Below are positions 17,330 to 25,906 of a stretch of 64,000 nt of DNA, piece by piece. Origin of the DNA: Luedemannella flava (GTDB lineage Bacteria; Actinomycetota; Actinomycetes; Mycobacteriales; Micromonosporaceae). The notes under the pieces are model-generated. The model was given only the letters and a program-made list of their open reading frames with translations. It was not told the origin of the DNA and did no database searches. How positions within the stretch are numbered: position 1 is the first letter of the stretch; every line of letters begins with the position of its first letter. The stretch covers positions 47,338 to 111,337 of the forward strand of contig NZ_BAAALT010000039.1 of NCBI RefSeq assembly GCF_039528515.1. Direction: 5' to 3'. The position numbers were made by a program, and so were the translations under genes.

Positions 17330-18480
17330 CCGGAGCACTGTGGACCGCCGGTCTCCTGGCGGGCGGCTCGGTCGGCGCGGTGCTGGCCGGCGCGCACGCC
17401 GTCCGCAACGCCCGCCGACTGCCCCGTGGGCGCGCGGGTGCGTCCGACCGCGGGTCGGCCCGGCCCGGGCGGGTGTCGGTGCTGGTGCCCGCTCGGGACG
17501 AGGCGGGGCGGATCGGTCCGTGTGTCGGGGCCCTGCTCGGCCAGGCGGGCGTGTCCGAGGTCGTCGTGCTCGACGACGCGTCCACCGACGGCACGGCCGA
17601 CGTGGTGCGGGCGGTGGCCGGCGCCGATCCTCGCGTGCGGGTGCTGGCCGGAGCGGGTGACCCGCCGCCGGGCTGGCTCGGCAAGCCGTACGCCTGCCAG
17701 CGGCTCGCCGCCGCCGCGGCCGGGGACGTGCTGGTCTTCGTCGACGCCGACGTGGTGGTCGCGCCGGGCGGCGTGGCGGGCGCGGTGGCGCTGCTCGACG
17801 ACCTGGGCGTGGAGCTGCTCACGCCGTATCCGCGCGTGGTCGCCGTCGGGGCCGGGCAGCGGCTCGTGCAGCCGCTGCTGCAGTGGTCGTGGCTGACGTT
17901 CCTGCCGCTCGACGCGATGCGCCGGTCGCGCCGGCCGTCGCTCGCCGCGGCCGGCGGTCAGTTCCTGGTCGTGCGGGCGGACGCCTACGCGCGCGCCGGC
18001 GGGCACGCCGCCGTCCGGGACCGGGTGATCGAGGACGTGGCGTTGGCACGGGCGGTCAAGGCCGCCGGGGGCACGGTCGCCCTCGCTGACGGCTCGACGC
18101 TGGCGACGTGCCGGATGTACGCGACGTGGCCGGACCTCGTGGCCGGCTACACGAAGTCCCTGTGGGCGGCGTTCGGCTCCGTCCCCGGCGCCCTCGCCGT
18201 GATCACCCTGCTGGCCTGGCTGTACCTCACGCCGCCGCTCGTGCTGCTCACCGCGCCCGTCTGGCCACTGTGGCTGGTGGGCGCGGCGGCGCTCGGCTAC
18301 CTCGCCGGCGTCGGCAGCCGCGTTGTCGCCGCCCGCGCCACGGGCGGCCGGGCCTGGCCCGACGCGCTGGGCCACCCGGCGTCGGTCGCGCTCCTCGCCT
18401 GGCTCGTCGCCCGCTCCCTGCGCCACCGCCGACGCGGCCGGTTGCGCTGGAAGGGCCGCGATCTCGGGGGCGCCCGATGA
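17326..18480 (+). CDS. cruG: CruG-like family 2 glycosyltransferase
   Basis: This protein has 384 residues with a GT2 catalytic domain (VSVLVPARDEAGRI, EVVVLDDASTDGT, DVLVFVDADVVV with the DxD metal motif). An N-terminal membrane anchor and two C-terminal membrane helices flank it. Next to cruF, this type glycosylates the hydroxyl group of the carotenoid psi end. Start and stop both overlap neighbours by four bases. The exact sugar cannot be read from the sequence. Confidence 0.87.
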   Translation: MTGALWTAGLLAGGSVGAVLAGAHAVRNARRLPRGRAGASDRGSARPGRVSVLVPARDEAGRIGPCVGALLGQAGVSEVVVLDDASTDGTADVVRAVAGADPRVRVLAGAGDPPPGWLGKPYACQRLAAAAAGDVLVFVDADVVVAPGGVAGAVALLDDLGVELLTPYPRVVAVGAGQRLVQPLLQWSWLTFLPLDAMRRSRRPSLAAAGGQFLVVRADAYARAGGHAAVRDRVIEDVALARAVKAAGGTVALADGSTLATCRMYATWPDLVAGYTKSLWAAFGSVPGALAVITLLAWLYLTPPLVLLTAPVWPLWLVGAAALGYLAGVGSRVVAARATGGRAWPDALGHPASVALLAWLVARSLRHRRRGRLRWKGRDLGGAR

Positions 18481-19913
18481 GCCGCGTCGTGGTCGTCGGG
18501 GCGGGCGTGGGCGGGCTCGCGGTCGCCGCCCGGCTGGCCCGGTCCGGTCACCGGGTCACCGTGCTGGAACGGGCCGGTACGGTCGGCGGCAAGCTCGCCG
18601 CGTACGAGCGGCACACGGAGGTCGGCACGTTCCGGTTCGACACCGGGCCCAGCCTGCTCACCCTCCCGCACGTGTTCGAGGAGCTGTTCGCGACCTGCGG
18701 CGCGGACCTGCGCGACCGGGTCGACCTCGTGCCGCTCGACCCGGTGGTGCGGCACCGGTTCGCGGACGGGACGTGGCTCGACTCGACGAGCGACCACGAG
18801 GCTTTCGTCGCCCGGATCGGCGACGCGTTCGGCGGGACGGCGGCCGACGACTGGCGCCGGCTGTGGCGCCGGGCGGAACGCGTCTGGCGGGCCTCGTGGC
18901 GCGACGTCCTCACCCGGGACCTGGACCGGCCGTTCGCGGCGGCGCGACTGGCCTGGCGGCTGCGCGACCTCGCGGCCATCGCGCCCGGCAGCACGCTGCG
19001 TTCGGCGGGCCGCACGCTGCGGGACCCGCGGCTGCGCGTGCTGCTCGACCGGTACGCGACCTATGCGGGCGCGGACCCGAGGCGCGCGCCGGCGGCGCTG
19101 CTCGCCATCCCCTACGCGGAGCTGGCGCACGGCGGCTGGTACGTCCGGGGCGGCCTTGCCCGGATCGCCACGGCCCTGGCCGACCTCTGCGCCGAAACGG
19201 GCGCGGTGGTCCGTACCCACCAAGGGGTGGACCGGATCCGCGTGGCGGGTGACCGGGTCACCGGGGTCGACCTTGACGGCGGCGGATTCCTACCCGCGGA
19301 CGTCGTGGTGGCCAACGCGGACGCCGCCGAGGTGTACGGGCGCCTGCTGCCCGGTCCGGCGGCGCCCGCGGAGCGCAGTCTCGGCGGGTTCGTGCTGCTG
19401 CTGGGCGTGCGGGGGGTGGGCGGGATGGCGCACCACACGGTGACGTTCCCGGCCGGCTACGACGCCGAGTTCGACGCGGTCTTCGGCGGCCGGCTCGCGG
19501 CCGACCCGGCGGTGTTCGTCACGGTCGCCGACGACCCGGCGGTGCGGCCCGCGGGGCACGAGGCGTGGTTCGTCCTGGTGAACGCCGCGTCGCACGGCGT
19601 GAACTGGCGCTCGCCGGGCCTGGCCGAGGGGTACGCCGACCGGATCCTCGACGTGCTCGCGGGGCGCGGGATCGACGTGCGCGACCGGCTGGTGTTCCGG
19701 GAGTTTCGGACGCCCGCCGATCTGTGCGACGCGACGGGGGCGCCGGGCGGGGCGATCTACGGGACGCCGGCGCACCGGCTGCGCCGGCCCGGCAACCGGG
19801 GGACCGCGCGCGGACTCTTCCTGGTCGGCGGATCGGTGCACCCGGGGGGCGGGCTGCCGATGGTGGCGCTCGGCGCGAGGATCGTGGCGTCCATCATTGG
19901 TCCCGTTCGGTGA
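18477..19913 (+). CDS. crtD: CrtI-family carotenoid dehydrogenase, probably C-3',4' desaturase CrtD
   Basis: This FAD enzyme of 478 residues is paralogous to the CrtI encoded 5 kb away. Its N-terminus reads VVVVGAGVGGLAVAARLARSGHRV, followed by GGKLAAY and FDTGPSLLTLPHV, and the C-terminus carries HPGGGLPMVALGARI. In clusters with cruF and cruG the second desaturase is usually the C-3',4' desaturase CrtD, so I give that symbol tentatively. It is the last gene of the rightward operon. Confidence 0.82.
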   Translation: MSRVVVVGAGVGGLAVAARLARSGHRVTVLERAGTVGGKLAAYERHTEVGTFRFDTGPSLLTLPHVFEELFATCGADLRDRVDLVPLDPVVRHRFADGTWLDSTSDHEAFVARIGDAFGGTAADDWRRLWRRAERVWRASWRDVLTRDLDRPFAAARLAWRLRDLAAIAPGSTLRSAGRTLRDPRLRVLLDRYATYAGADPRRAPAALLAIPYAELAHGGWYVRGGLARIATALADLCAETGAVVRTHQGVDRIRVAGDRVTGVDLDGGGFLPADVVVANADAAEVYGRLLPGPAAPAERSLGGFVLLLGVRGVGGMAHHTVTFPAGYDAEFDAVFGGRLAADPAVFVTVADDPAVRPAGHEAWFVLVNAASHGVNWRSPGLAEGYADRILDVLAGRGIDVRDRLVFREFRTPADLCDATGAPGGAIYGTPAHRLRRPGNRGTARGLFLVGGSVHPGGGLPMVALGARIVASIIGPVR

Positions 19914-20007
19914 CAGGCCGCTTACGCTGCGGTGATGCGTTTCTCGTCGAGATGAGCGTCGTGCGCGGGTCCGGTAGTCTGGCGGCCGGCCCCGGAAGGA
20001 CCCCCCG

Positions 20008-21042
20008 ATGATCTTGATGCGACGCAGGCACGACAGGCGGTGGTGGACCACCGTCGGCGTCGTTCTGTTGACCCTGCTCGGCGTGGTCGTGGCCCCCACC
20101 GGTGCGGCGCTCGCGACCCCGGTGGTGGCCGCCGCCGACCCGGAGGAGAGCGACAACGGCCTCGCGGCCAAGCTCGAGGAGGCCGCCGTCGCCTACAGCG
20201 AGGCGCAGGTCAAGCTCAAGAAGTCGCAGAAGCGCCAGGCCGAGCTGGAGAAGCAGGTCAAGACGGCCGACAAGGAGTACCTGGCGAAGTCCGCCCAGGT
20301 CTCCCAGATGGCCGCGGGGCGCTACAAGGGCTCGCAGGTCAGCATCCTCAGCGCCCTGCTCAACGCCAAGACCAGCAGCGACATGATGCAGGGCGCCACC
20401 ATCGCCGCATACGTCATCGACCGCGACGACGACCTGCTGCGCGAGCTCAACGACCTGCGGGTCAACGGTCAGCAGCGGCGCGCGGACCTCAACAAGGAGA
20501 TCCTCGAGCAGGAGAAGCACATCAAGGCGCTGGACAAGGCCAGGACCAAGGCCGAGAACGCGCTTGCCGCGGCCGGCGGCATGATCAGCGCCGGCTTCAA
20601 CGGCAACGTGGGCGCCGCCAAGCCCGCCCCGCGCAACGCCGACGGCGGCTGGTCGGGCCAGTCGTGCAACATCGACGACCCGACCGGCACCGGTGGCTGC
20701 ATCACCAAGCGCATGCACCACATGCTCATCGAGGCCCAGCTGGCCAACTTCCAACGCTTCACCCGCTGCTGGCGCACCCAGTCCTGGGGTGAGCATCCCA
20801 AGGGCCGCGCGTGCGACTTCTCCGCCGAGAAGAGCACCTTCGGCGGCACCGCGACCGGTGACGACAAGCGCTACGGCGACAAGCTCGCCGCGTGGGCGGT
20901 GAAGAACGCCGAGGCGCTCGGCATCATGTACGTCATCTGGTTCAACCAGATCTGGGAATACGGCGCCGGCTGGCACTCCTACAACGGCGACGGCAGCCCG
21001 TCAGGCGACCACGAGAACCACGTACACATATCCATGTTCTAG
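20008..21042 (+). CDS. Secreted coiled-coil protein with ARB_07466-like C-terminal domain
   Basis: This protein has 344 residues. A signal peptide or membrane anchor (residues 10-45) is followed by a long coiled coil (about 50-200) of the kind seen in CwlO-type cell-wall proteins, then a linker. The C-terminal domain of about 120 residues contains TQSWGEHPKGRACDFSA and ends DHENHVHISMF. That histidine-containing domain resembles the ARB_07466 or extended D-Ala-D-Ala-peptidase-like group. A role in cell-wall remodelling is inferred. GGAAGGA seven bases upstream supports ATG 20008. Confidence 0.75.
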   Translation: MILMRRRHDRRWWTTVGVVLLTLLGVVVAPTGAALATPVVAAADPEESDNGLAAKLEEAAVAYSEAQVKLKKSQKRQAELEKQVKTADKEYLAKSAQVSQMAAGRYKGSQVSILSALLNAKTSSDMMQGATIAAYVIDRDDDLLRELNDLRVNGQQRRADLNKEILEQEKHIKALDKARTKAENALAAAGGMISAGFNGNVGAAKPAPRNADGGWSGQSCNIDDPTGTGGCITKRMHHMLIEAQLANFQRFTRCWRTQSWGEHPKGRACDFSAEKSTFGGTATGDDKRYGDKLAAWAVKNAEALGIMYVIWFNQIWEYGAGWHSYNGDGSPSGDHENHVHISMF

Positions 21043-21144
21043 TGCCACGTAGCCGCCGTGAGCTCGCGGGTCGGGGCGTGATCACGACGACAATACGATG
21101 CGCGGGACCGGCCCGGCGGCCCGGTTCGTGGCACCATCGCGGAC

Positions 21145-21669
21145 GTGATCGAACCCTTGACGCTCGCCGGCAGCGACCGGACGGTGGGCCGGGACCTGGA
21201 CGACCTCGCCGACATCCTGCACGCCAGCGTCGAGGCGGGCGCGAGCGTGGGCTTCGTCACCCCGTTCACCCTGACCAACGCCCGGGAGTACTGGCAGGGC
21301 CTGCGCGGCCCGGTCGGCGCCGGGGCGCGGGTGCTGCTGGGGGCGCGGCGCGACGGCGTGCTCGTCGGCACGGTGCAGGTGGTGCTGGACTCGCCGCCCA
21401 ACGGCCGGCACCGCGCCGAGATCGCGAAGCTGCTCGTGCACCCGGCCGCGCGGCGGGGCGGCCTCGGGGCCACCCTCATGGCCGCGGCCGAGGAGGTGGC
21501 GCGCGCTCACGGCCGTACCCTCCTGGTCCTGGACACCAGGACCGGCGATGACGGTGAGCGGCTCTACCGCCGCATCGGGTACGAGGCCGCCGGCGTGATC
21601 CCCCGCTACGCGAGGGCCTCCGACGGCGACCTCGAGGACACGATCTACATGTTCAAAGAGCTGAGCTGA
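21145..21669 (+). CDS. GNAT family N-acetyltransferase
   Basis: This single-domain GNAT protein of 174 residues has the acetyl-CoA motif KLLVHPAARRGGLGATLM and the C-terminal YRRIGYEAAGVIPRYA. GNATs of this size acetylate small molecules such as amino-glycosides, amino acids or toxins. The substrate cannot be inferred from its neighbours, which are unrelated. The start is GTG. Confidence 0.85.
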   Translation: MIEPLTLAGSDRTVGRDLDDLADILHASVEAGASVGFVTPFTLTNAREYWQGLRGPVGAGARVLLGARRDGVLVGTVQVVLDSPPNGRHRAEIAKLLVHPAARRGGLGATLMAAAEEVARAHGRTLLVLDTRTGDDGERLYRRIGYEAAGVIPRYARASDGDLEDTIYMFKELS

Positions 21670-21719
21670 CGCTCAGCTAACCGGAAGCTAACGCAGAGCT
21701 GATCGGCGCTTCGCTGCGC

Positions 21720-22820
21720 TCAGCGCTGGACCCGCGCACCGCCGCCCTTGACCAGCGACTCCACCTCTTTGAGGTTCGCCATCGAGGTGTCGCCCGGCGT
21801 GGTCATGGCGAGGGCACCGTGCGCGGCGCCGTACTCGATCGATTTTTGCAGGTCGAAGCCGGACAGCAGGCCGTAGATGAGGCCCGACGCGAAGCTGTCG
21901 CCGCCGCCGACCCGGTCGAGGATCTCCAGGCGCTCGCGGTGGGTGGCCGTGACGAACCCGCCGTCGGCCCAGGCGATCGCGCCCCAGTCGTTGACCGTCG
22001 CCGTGTGCACGGTGCGCAGCGTGGTGGCGACCACGGAGAAGTTCGGGTACTCCTTGGTGACCTCTTCGATCATGCGCTGGAAGTTGGCGACCTCGAGGGA
22101 CGACAGCGACTCGTCGGTGTCGGGCACGGCGAAGCCGAGGCTGGCGGTGAAGTCCTCCTCGTTGCCGATCATCACGTCGACGTAGCGCGCCAGCGCCCGG
22201 TTGACCTCCTGCGCGCGGGCCTGGCCGCCGATCGCCTTCCACAGCGAGGGGCGGTAGTTCAGGTCGTACGAGATGATCGTGCCGTGTCGGCGGGCGGCCA
22301 CCATGGCGGCCTCGATGACGTCCGGCGTCGTCGCCGACAAGGCGGCGTAGATGCCACCGGTGTGGAACCAGCGCGCGCCGAGCGTGCCGAACAGGTGCTC
22401 CCAGTCGACATCGGACGGCTTGAGCTGGGAGGCGGCGGTGTTGCCGCGGTCCGACGTGCCGACCGCGCCGCGCAACCCGAAGCCGCGCTCGGTGAAGTTG
22501 AGTCCATTGCGGACGGACCGGCCGATGCCGTCGTCCTTCATCCACCGGACGAAGCCCGTGTCCACGCCGCCGGCGAGGACGAGGTCCTCCAGCAGCCGGC
22601 CGACCTCGTTGTCGACGAACGCGGTCACGATCGCGGTGCGCTTGCCGAAGCAGCGGCGCAGGCCGCGGGCCACGTTGTACTCCCCGCCGCCCTCCCAGGC
22701 GCGGAAGGTGCGGGCGGTGCGCACGCGGCCCTCGCCCGGGTCGAGGCGCAGCATGACCTCACCCAGCGACACCAGGTCGTAGCGGCACTCCTCGGCCGGA
22801 CGAGGTTCAGGCAGCGGCAT
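21720..22820 (-). CDS. kdgK: PfkB-family sugar kinase, probable 2-keto-3-deoxygluconate kinase
   Basis: This cytoplasmic kinase of 366 residues carries the PfkB signatures WEGGGEYNVARGLRRCFG near the N-terminus and DRVGGGDSFASGLIYGLL near residue 305. Directly downstream of the KDPG aldolase gene and overlapping it by 14 bases, it most likely phosphorylates KDG to KDPG, the substrate of that aldolase. The combination indicates uronate, gluconate or pectin-derived sugar catabolism through an Entner-Doudoroff branch. Confidence 0.88.
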   Translation of the reverse strand: MPLPEPRPAEECRYDLVSLGEVMLRLDPGEGRVRTARTFRAWEGGGEYNVARGLRRCFGKRTAIVTAFVDNEVGRLLEDLVLAGGVDTGFVRWMKDDGIGRSVRNGLNFTERGFGLRGAVGTSDRGNTAASQLKPSDVDWEHLFGTLGARWFHTGGIYAALSATTPDVIEAAMVAARRHGTIISYDLNYRPSLWKAIGGQARAQEVNRALARYVDVMIGNEEDFTASLGFAVPDTDESLSSLEVANFQRMIEEVTKEYPNFSVVATTLRTVHTATVNDWGAIAWADGGFVTATHRERLEILDRVGGGDSFASGLIYGLLSGFDLQKSIEYGAAHGALAMTTPGDTSMANLKEVESLVKGGGARVQR

Positions 22821-23496
22821 TCGTGGACTCCTTCGCGAGCGCGACCGCCTCGGCGGTCAGGCGGGTGACCTCTTTCCAGTCGCCGGCGTCGAGCAGCTTC
22901 GGCGCGACCATCCAGCTGCCGCCGACCGCGAGCACGGACGGCAGGGCCAGGTAGCCGGGCAGCGACGCGGCGGTGACGCCGCCGGTGGGGATGAACCTGG
23001 CGTCCGCGAACGGCGCGGCGAGGGCCTTGACCATCGGTGCGCCGCCGAGCTGCTCGGCCGGGAAGAACTTGAGGGTACGCAGGCCGTGGTCGAACGCCTG
23101 CATGATCTCGGACGGGCTGGCCACGCCCGGGAAGACGGGCACACCCAGCGCCGCGCAGTGGGTGACCACCTCGGGGCTGAACCCGGGGCTGACGATGAAC
23201 GCCGCGCCCGCGTCGACGGCCTGCTCGACGTGCGCCCTGGTCAGCACCGTGCCGGCGCCGACCAGCAGGTCCGGCACCTCGGCGAGCGCGCGGATGGCGT
23301 CGATCGCCGCCGGCGTCCGCATGGTCACCTCGGCGGTGCGCAGGCCGCCCTCGGCGAGGGCGTCGGCGAGCGGGCGGGCGTCCGCGGCCCTGGATATGAC
23401 GACGACGGGTAGCAGCCGGGTAGCCGCCAACTGGTCGCTGATCAGGCGCAGGTCGTCGGGCGAGGGGGGACCCGACGGGAAGGCTTCCTGTGACAT
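22807..23496 (-). CDS. eda: KDPG/KHG aldolase
   Basis: This class I aldolase of 229 residues cleaves 2-keto-3-deoxy-6-phosphogluconate to pyruvate and glyceraldehyde 3-phosphate. The catalytic glutamate lies in TAEVTMRT and the Schiff-base lysine in LKFFPAE. GAGTVL and FIPTGGV are also typical. I chose ATG 23496 (MSQEAF), with AGGG about 11 bases upstream; an ATG three codons earlier is possible. It heads the eda-kdgK operon behind a LacI-like operator. Confidence 0.92.
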   Translation of the reverse strand: MSQEAFPSGPPSPDDLRLISDQLAATRLLPVVVISRAADARPLADALAEGGLRTAEVTMRTPAAIDAIRALAEVPDLLVGAGTVLTRAHVEQAVDAGAAFIVSPGFSPEVVTHCAALGVPVFPGVASPSEIMQAFDHGLRTLKFFPAEQLGGAPMVKALAAPFADARFIPTGGVTAASLPGYLALPSVLAVGGSWMVAPKLLDAGDWKEVTRLTAEAVALAKESTNAAA

Positions 23497-23508
23497 GAGG
23501 CGCACCCT

Positions 23509-23528
23509 AGCATAGGAAAGCGCTTACC
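23509..23528 (-). promoter_or_regulatory. eda-kdgK promoter with LacI-like operator
   Basis: On the minus strand the sequence reads GGTAAGCGCTTTCC (23528-23515), a near-palindrome with 12 of 14 positions symmetric. TATGCT follows directly (23514-23509) as a likely -10 hexamer. The centre AAGCGCTT is typical of LacI-family operators. Overlap with the promoter suggests repression. The site also lies about 30 bases upstream of the divergent SDR start, so it may control both. Confidence 0.6.
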
Positions 23529-23556
23529 TCTCGATCCGAGGGCGCATGATGGCCCC

Positions 23557-24330
23557 GTGACTTCGTGGGTGACGGAACAGTTCGGGCTGGCCGGGCGGGT
23601 GGCCCTCGTGACGGGCGGCAACTCGGGGATCGGCCGGGCCATCGCCCTGGCCCTGGGTCGCGCCGGCGCGCGTGTGGTGATCCTGGGCCGGGCCGAGAAG
23701 ACCCTGGTCGAGACGGCCGCCGAGGTGCGCGGCGTGGGCGCCGCCGCGGACTGGGTGAGCGCCGATCTGGCCGACCGCGCGGCGCTCGCGGACGCGGCGG
23801 AGCGCGCGTGCGCGTTCTTCGGCGAGCCCGACATCCTGGTCAACAGCGCGGGCGTCAACATCCGACCCCCGCTCGCGTCCCTGACCCCACCGGAGTGGGA
23901 CACGCTGTTCGCGGTGAACCTCACCGCGCCGTTCCTGCTCGGGCAGCGGTTCGGGCCCCGGATGGCCGAGCGCGGCTGGGGCCGGATCATCAACCTCTCG
24001 TCGCAGCAGGCGGTGCGCGCCTACGCCGACAGCGGCGGCTACGGGGCGACGAAGGGCGGGCTGGTGTCGCTGACCCGCTCGCAGGCCGAGGCATGGTCGC
24101 GGCACGGGGTGTGCTGCAACGCCGTCTCCCCGGGCGTGGTCCACACGCCGATGAACGACCGGCTGTTCAGCGACCCGGCCCGGGCGGCCTCCTTCGCGGC
24201 CCGGACGATGATCGGCCGCAACGGCGAGCCGGACGACTTCGCGGGGCTGGCCGTGTTCCTCGCGGGGCCGGCGAGCGGCTACCTCACGGGCCAGCACCTG
24301 ATGCTCGACGGCGGGTTCTCCGCGACCTGA
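23557..24330 (+). CDS. Short-chain dehydrogenase, KduD/gluconate 5-dehydrogenase-like
   Basis: This classical SDR of 257 residues has the cofactor motif TGGNSGIGRAIA, the NSAG stretch, the YGATK catalytic pair and a C-terminal LTGQHLMLDGGF. Divergent placement next to eda-kdgK suggests oxidoreduction of a keto- or deoxy-gluconate. That would make it a 2-deoxy-D-gluconate 3-dehydrogenase or gluconate 5-dehydrogenase type enzyme. This specificity is inference. The stop codon falls inside the first unit of the 56-bp repeat array. Confidence 0.85.
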   Translation: MTSWVTEQFGLAGRVALVTGGNSGIGRAIALALGRAGARVVILGRAEKTLVETAAEVRGVGAAADWVSADLADRAALADAAERACAFFGEPDILVNSAGVNIRPPLASLTPPEWDTLFAVNLTAPFLLGQRFGPRMAERGWGRIINLSSQQAVRAYADSGGYGATKGGLVSLTRSQAEAWSRHGVCCNAVSPGVVHTPMNDRLFSDPARAASFAARTMIGRNGEPDDFAGLAVFLAGPASGYLTGQHLMLDGGFSAT

Positions 24331-24492
24331 CGCCGGAGCCGTTGTGTGGTGAGGACGTCAGGTCGCCGTCCAGCACCGCGACCTGACGCCGGAGCCGTTG
24401 TGTGGTGAGGACGTCAGGTCGCCGTCCAGCACCGCGACCTGACGCCGGAGCCGTTGTGTGGTGAGGACGTCAGGTCGCCATCCGGCGCCGCG
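24320..24492. repeat. Three tandem 56-bp repeats, each an 11-bp hairpin
   Basis: Units start at 24320, 24376 and 24432, and the first bases of a fourth follow at 24488. Each contains arms GCGACCTGACG and CGTCAGGTCGC separated by about 23 bases. The first two copies are almost identical, and the third differs near its end. The array fills the gap between two convergent genes and includes the stop codon of the SDR in the first unit; the NlpC gene stop lies in the partial fourth unit. It probably acts as a multiple bidirectional terminator. Confidence 0.9.
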
Positions 24493-24494
24493 AC

Positions 24495-25508
24495 CTAACC
24501 CGGGCGGCCGTAGCCGTAGACCGGGGCGTGGTGCATCGGCGAGATCGTGACCGGCTGGCCCCAGCCGGGCGCGTGCACCACCCGGTCGCCGCCGATGTAG
24601 ACGGCGACGTGGTGGATGTCGCTGTAGTAGAAGACCAGGTCGCCGGGGCGCAGGTCGGCGCGCGGCAGGTGCGGCACGGACCCCCACATCCGGTACGCGT
24701 TGTGCGGCAGGTAGACGCCGGCCCGCCGCCACGCGGCCATGGCCAGGCCGGAGCAGTCGAACGCGTCGGGTCCCGCGGCGCCGAAGTAGTACGACTTGCC
24801 GCGCTGGTCGAGCGCGTAGGTGACCACCGAGCGCCCGCGCGGGCCGGTCAGCGCCCGCTCCTGGACGCTGTCCGGGTCGTTGCCCAGCGTCGCGACCGGC
24901 GCCCCCCAGCCGGTGCCGGCACGCCTGGCGTGCCGGGCCCGCAACTCCTCCAGCCTGGTGATCTCGGAGAGCACCTCGGCCCGGTCGGCGGCGAGGGTGC
25001 GGTGCTGGGCCGCCAGCCGGTGCGCAAGCTTGGCGAGGTCGTGCTGGCGGGCCCGCAGCCCCCGGTCGAGGCTGCCGAGTCGGCGCAGGGCGCGGTGCTT
25101 GGTGCGGGCCATGTGGTCGAGCACCATCAGGCGGTCCACGAACACGTCCGGCGAGGTGGCCGTGAGCAGCGCGGTGGCCATCACCAGGCCGCCGTCCTTG
25201 AACGCGGTGACCGCGATGTGGCTGACCCGGCTCTGGGCGGCGTCCAGCCGCTTGTCGAGGGGGCGCAGCTGGCGGGTGACGGCGCGCATCCGGGCCCGGG
25301 TCCGGGCGAGGTCGGCGCGGTTGGCGTTGAAGCGTTCGACCACCTTCTCCAGCCGCTCACTGGCGGCGTTGAGCTGACGCTCCACGTCGCCTGGCGGGTC
25401 CGCGTGCCCGGCCGTCGGGGTGGCGATGACCAGTGTGACCACCGCCGTGGCCAGCTTCGCCCAACGAGATCCGAATGAACCGGTATGGGAGCCTTCCACG
25501 GCGGACAT
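24495..25508 (-). CDS. Secreted NlpC/P60 peptidoglycan endopeptidase with coiled coil
   Basis: This exported protein of 337 residues has a signal peptide ending near TAGHA, a long coiled-coil region (about residues 40-190) and a C-terminal NlpC/P60 domain. The catalytic cysteine is in DAFDCSGL (about residue 250) and the histidine in HHVAVYIGG (about residue 300). This layout matches RipA-like hydrolases that cut peptide stems of peptidoglycan during growth or septation. No RipB-like partner is adjacent. Confidence 0.92.
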   Translation of the reverse strand: MSAVEGSHTGSFGSRWAKLATAVVTLVIATPTAGHADPPGDVERQLNAASERLEKVVERFNANRADLARTRARMRAVTRQLRPLDKRLDAAQSRVSHIAVTAFKDGGLVMATALLTATSPDVFVDRLMVLDHMARTKHRALRRLGSLDRGLRARQHDLAKLAHRLAAQHRTLAADRAEVLSEITRLEELRARHARRAGTGWGAPVATLGNDPDSVQERALTGPRGRSVVTYALDQRGKSYYFGAAGPDAFDCSGLAMAAWRRAGVYLPHNAYRMWGSVPHLPRADLRPGDLVFYYSDIHHVAVYIGGDRVVHAPGWGQPVTISPMHHAPVYGYGRPG

Positions 25509-25550
25509 TTAACGCTAATCACCCCAAGCGCGCAACAACGGCGCGCCCAA

Positions 25551-25567
25551 ATACTCCCCCGGGGTAT
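25551..25567. promoter_or_regulatory. Probable CsoR operator
   Basis: ATACTCCCCCGGGGTAT is a G/C-centred dyad with ATAC and GTAT ends, ten bases before the csoR start. It resembles the TACCCC-type operators of CsoR repressors. It suggests autorepression of csoR-copZ that copper would relieve. Confidence 0.65.
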
Positions 25568-25576
25568 GCTGAGTTC

Positions 25577-25891
25577 ATGGAACCCAGCCACCCCCACGGC
25601 GAGACGGACCACCAGGAGTACTGGTACGGCCCCGAGAAGCAGGCCGTCCTCGGCCGGCTGCGTCGCATCGAGGGCCAGGTGCGGGGCGTCCACCGGATGG
25701 TCGACGAGGACGCGTACTGCATCGACATCCTGACGCAGATCTCCGCCGCCACCCGCGCTCTGCAGGCCGTCGCGCTCGGCCTGCTGGAGGGGCATATCGC
25801 CCACTGTGTCGTCGAGGCCGCCGGCACCGGCGACGCCAGCGCGAAGGTCAAGGAGGCGACCGACGCGATCGCTCGCCTCGTCCGGTCCTAG
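25577..25891 (+). CDS. csoR: CsoR-type copper-sensing repressor
   Basis: This protein of 104 residues belongs to the DUF156/CsoR family (LGRLRRIEGQVRGVHRMV). The copper ligands are all present as Cys48, His73 and Cys77, with the same 25 and 4 residue spacings as in characterised CsoR. Copper binding would release DNA. The gene is followed by copZ 15 bases downstream, and a matching operator lies just upstream. No copper ATPase gene is in the window. Confidence 0.92.
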   Translation: MEPSHPHGETDHQEYWYGPEKQAVLGRLRRIEGQVRGVHRMVDEDAYCIDILTQISAATRALQAVALGLLEGHIAHCVVEAAGTGDASAKVKEATDAIARLVRS

Positions 25892-25906
25892 AGGGGAACA
25901 CGCACC

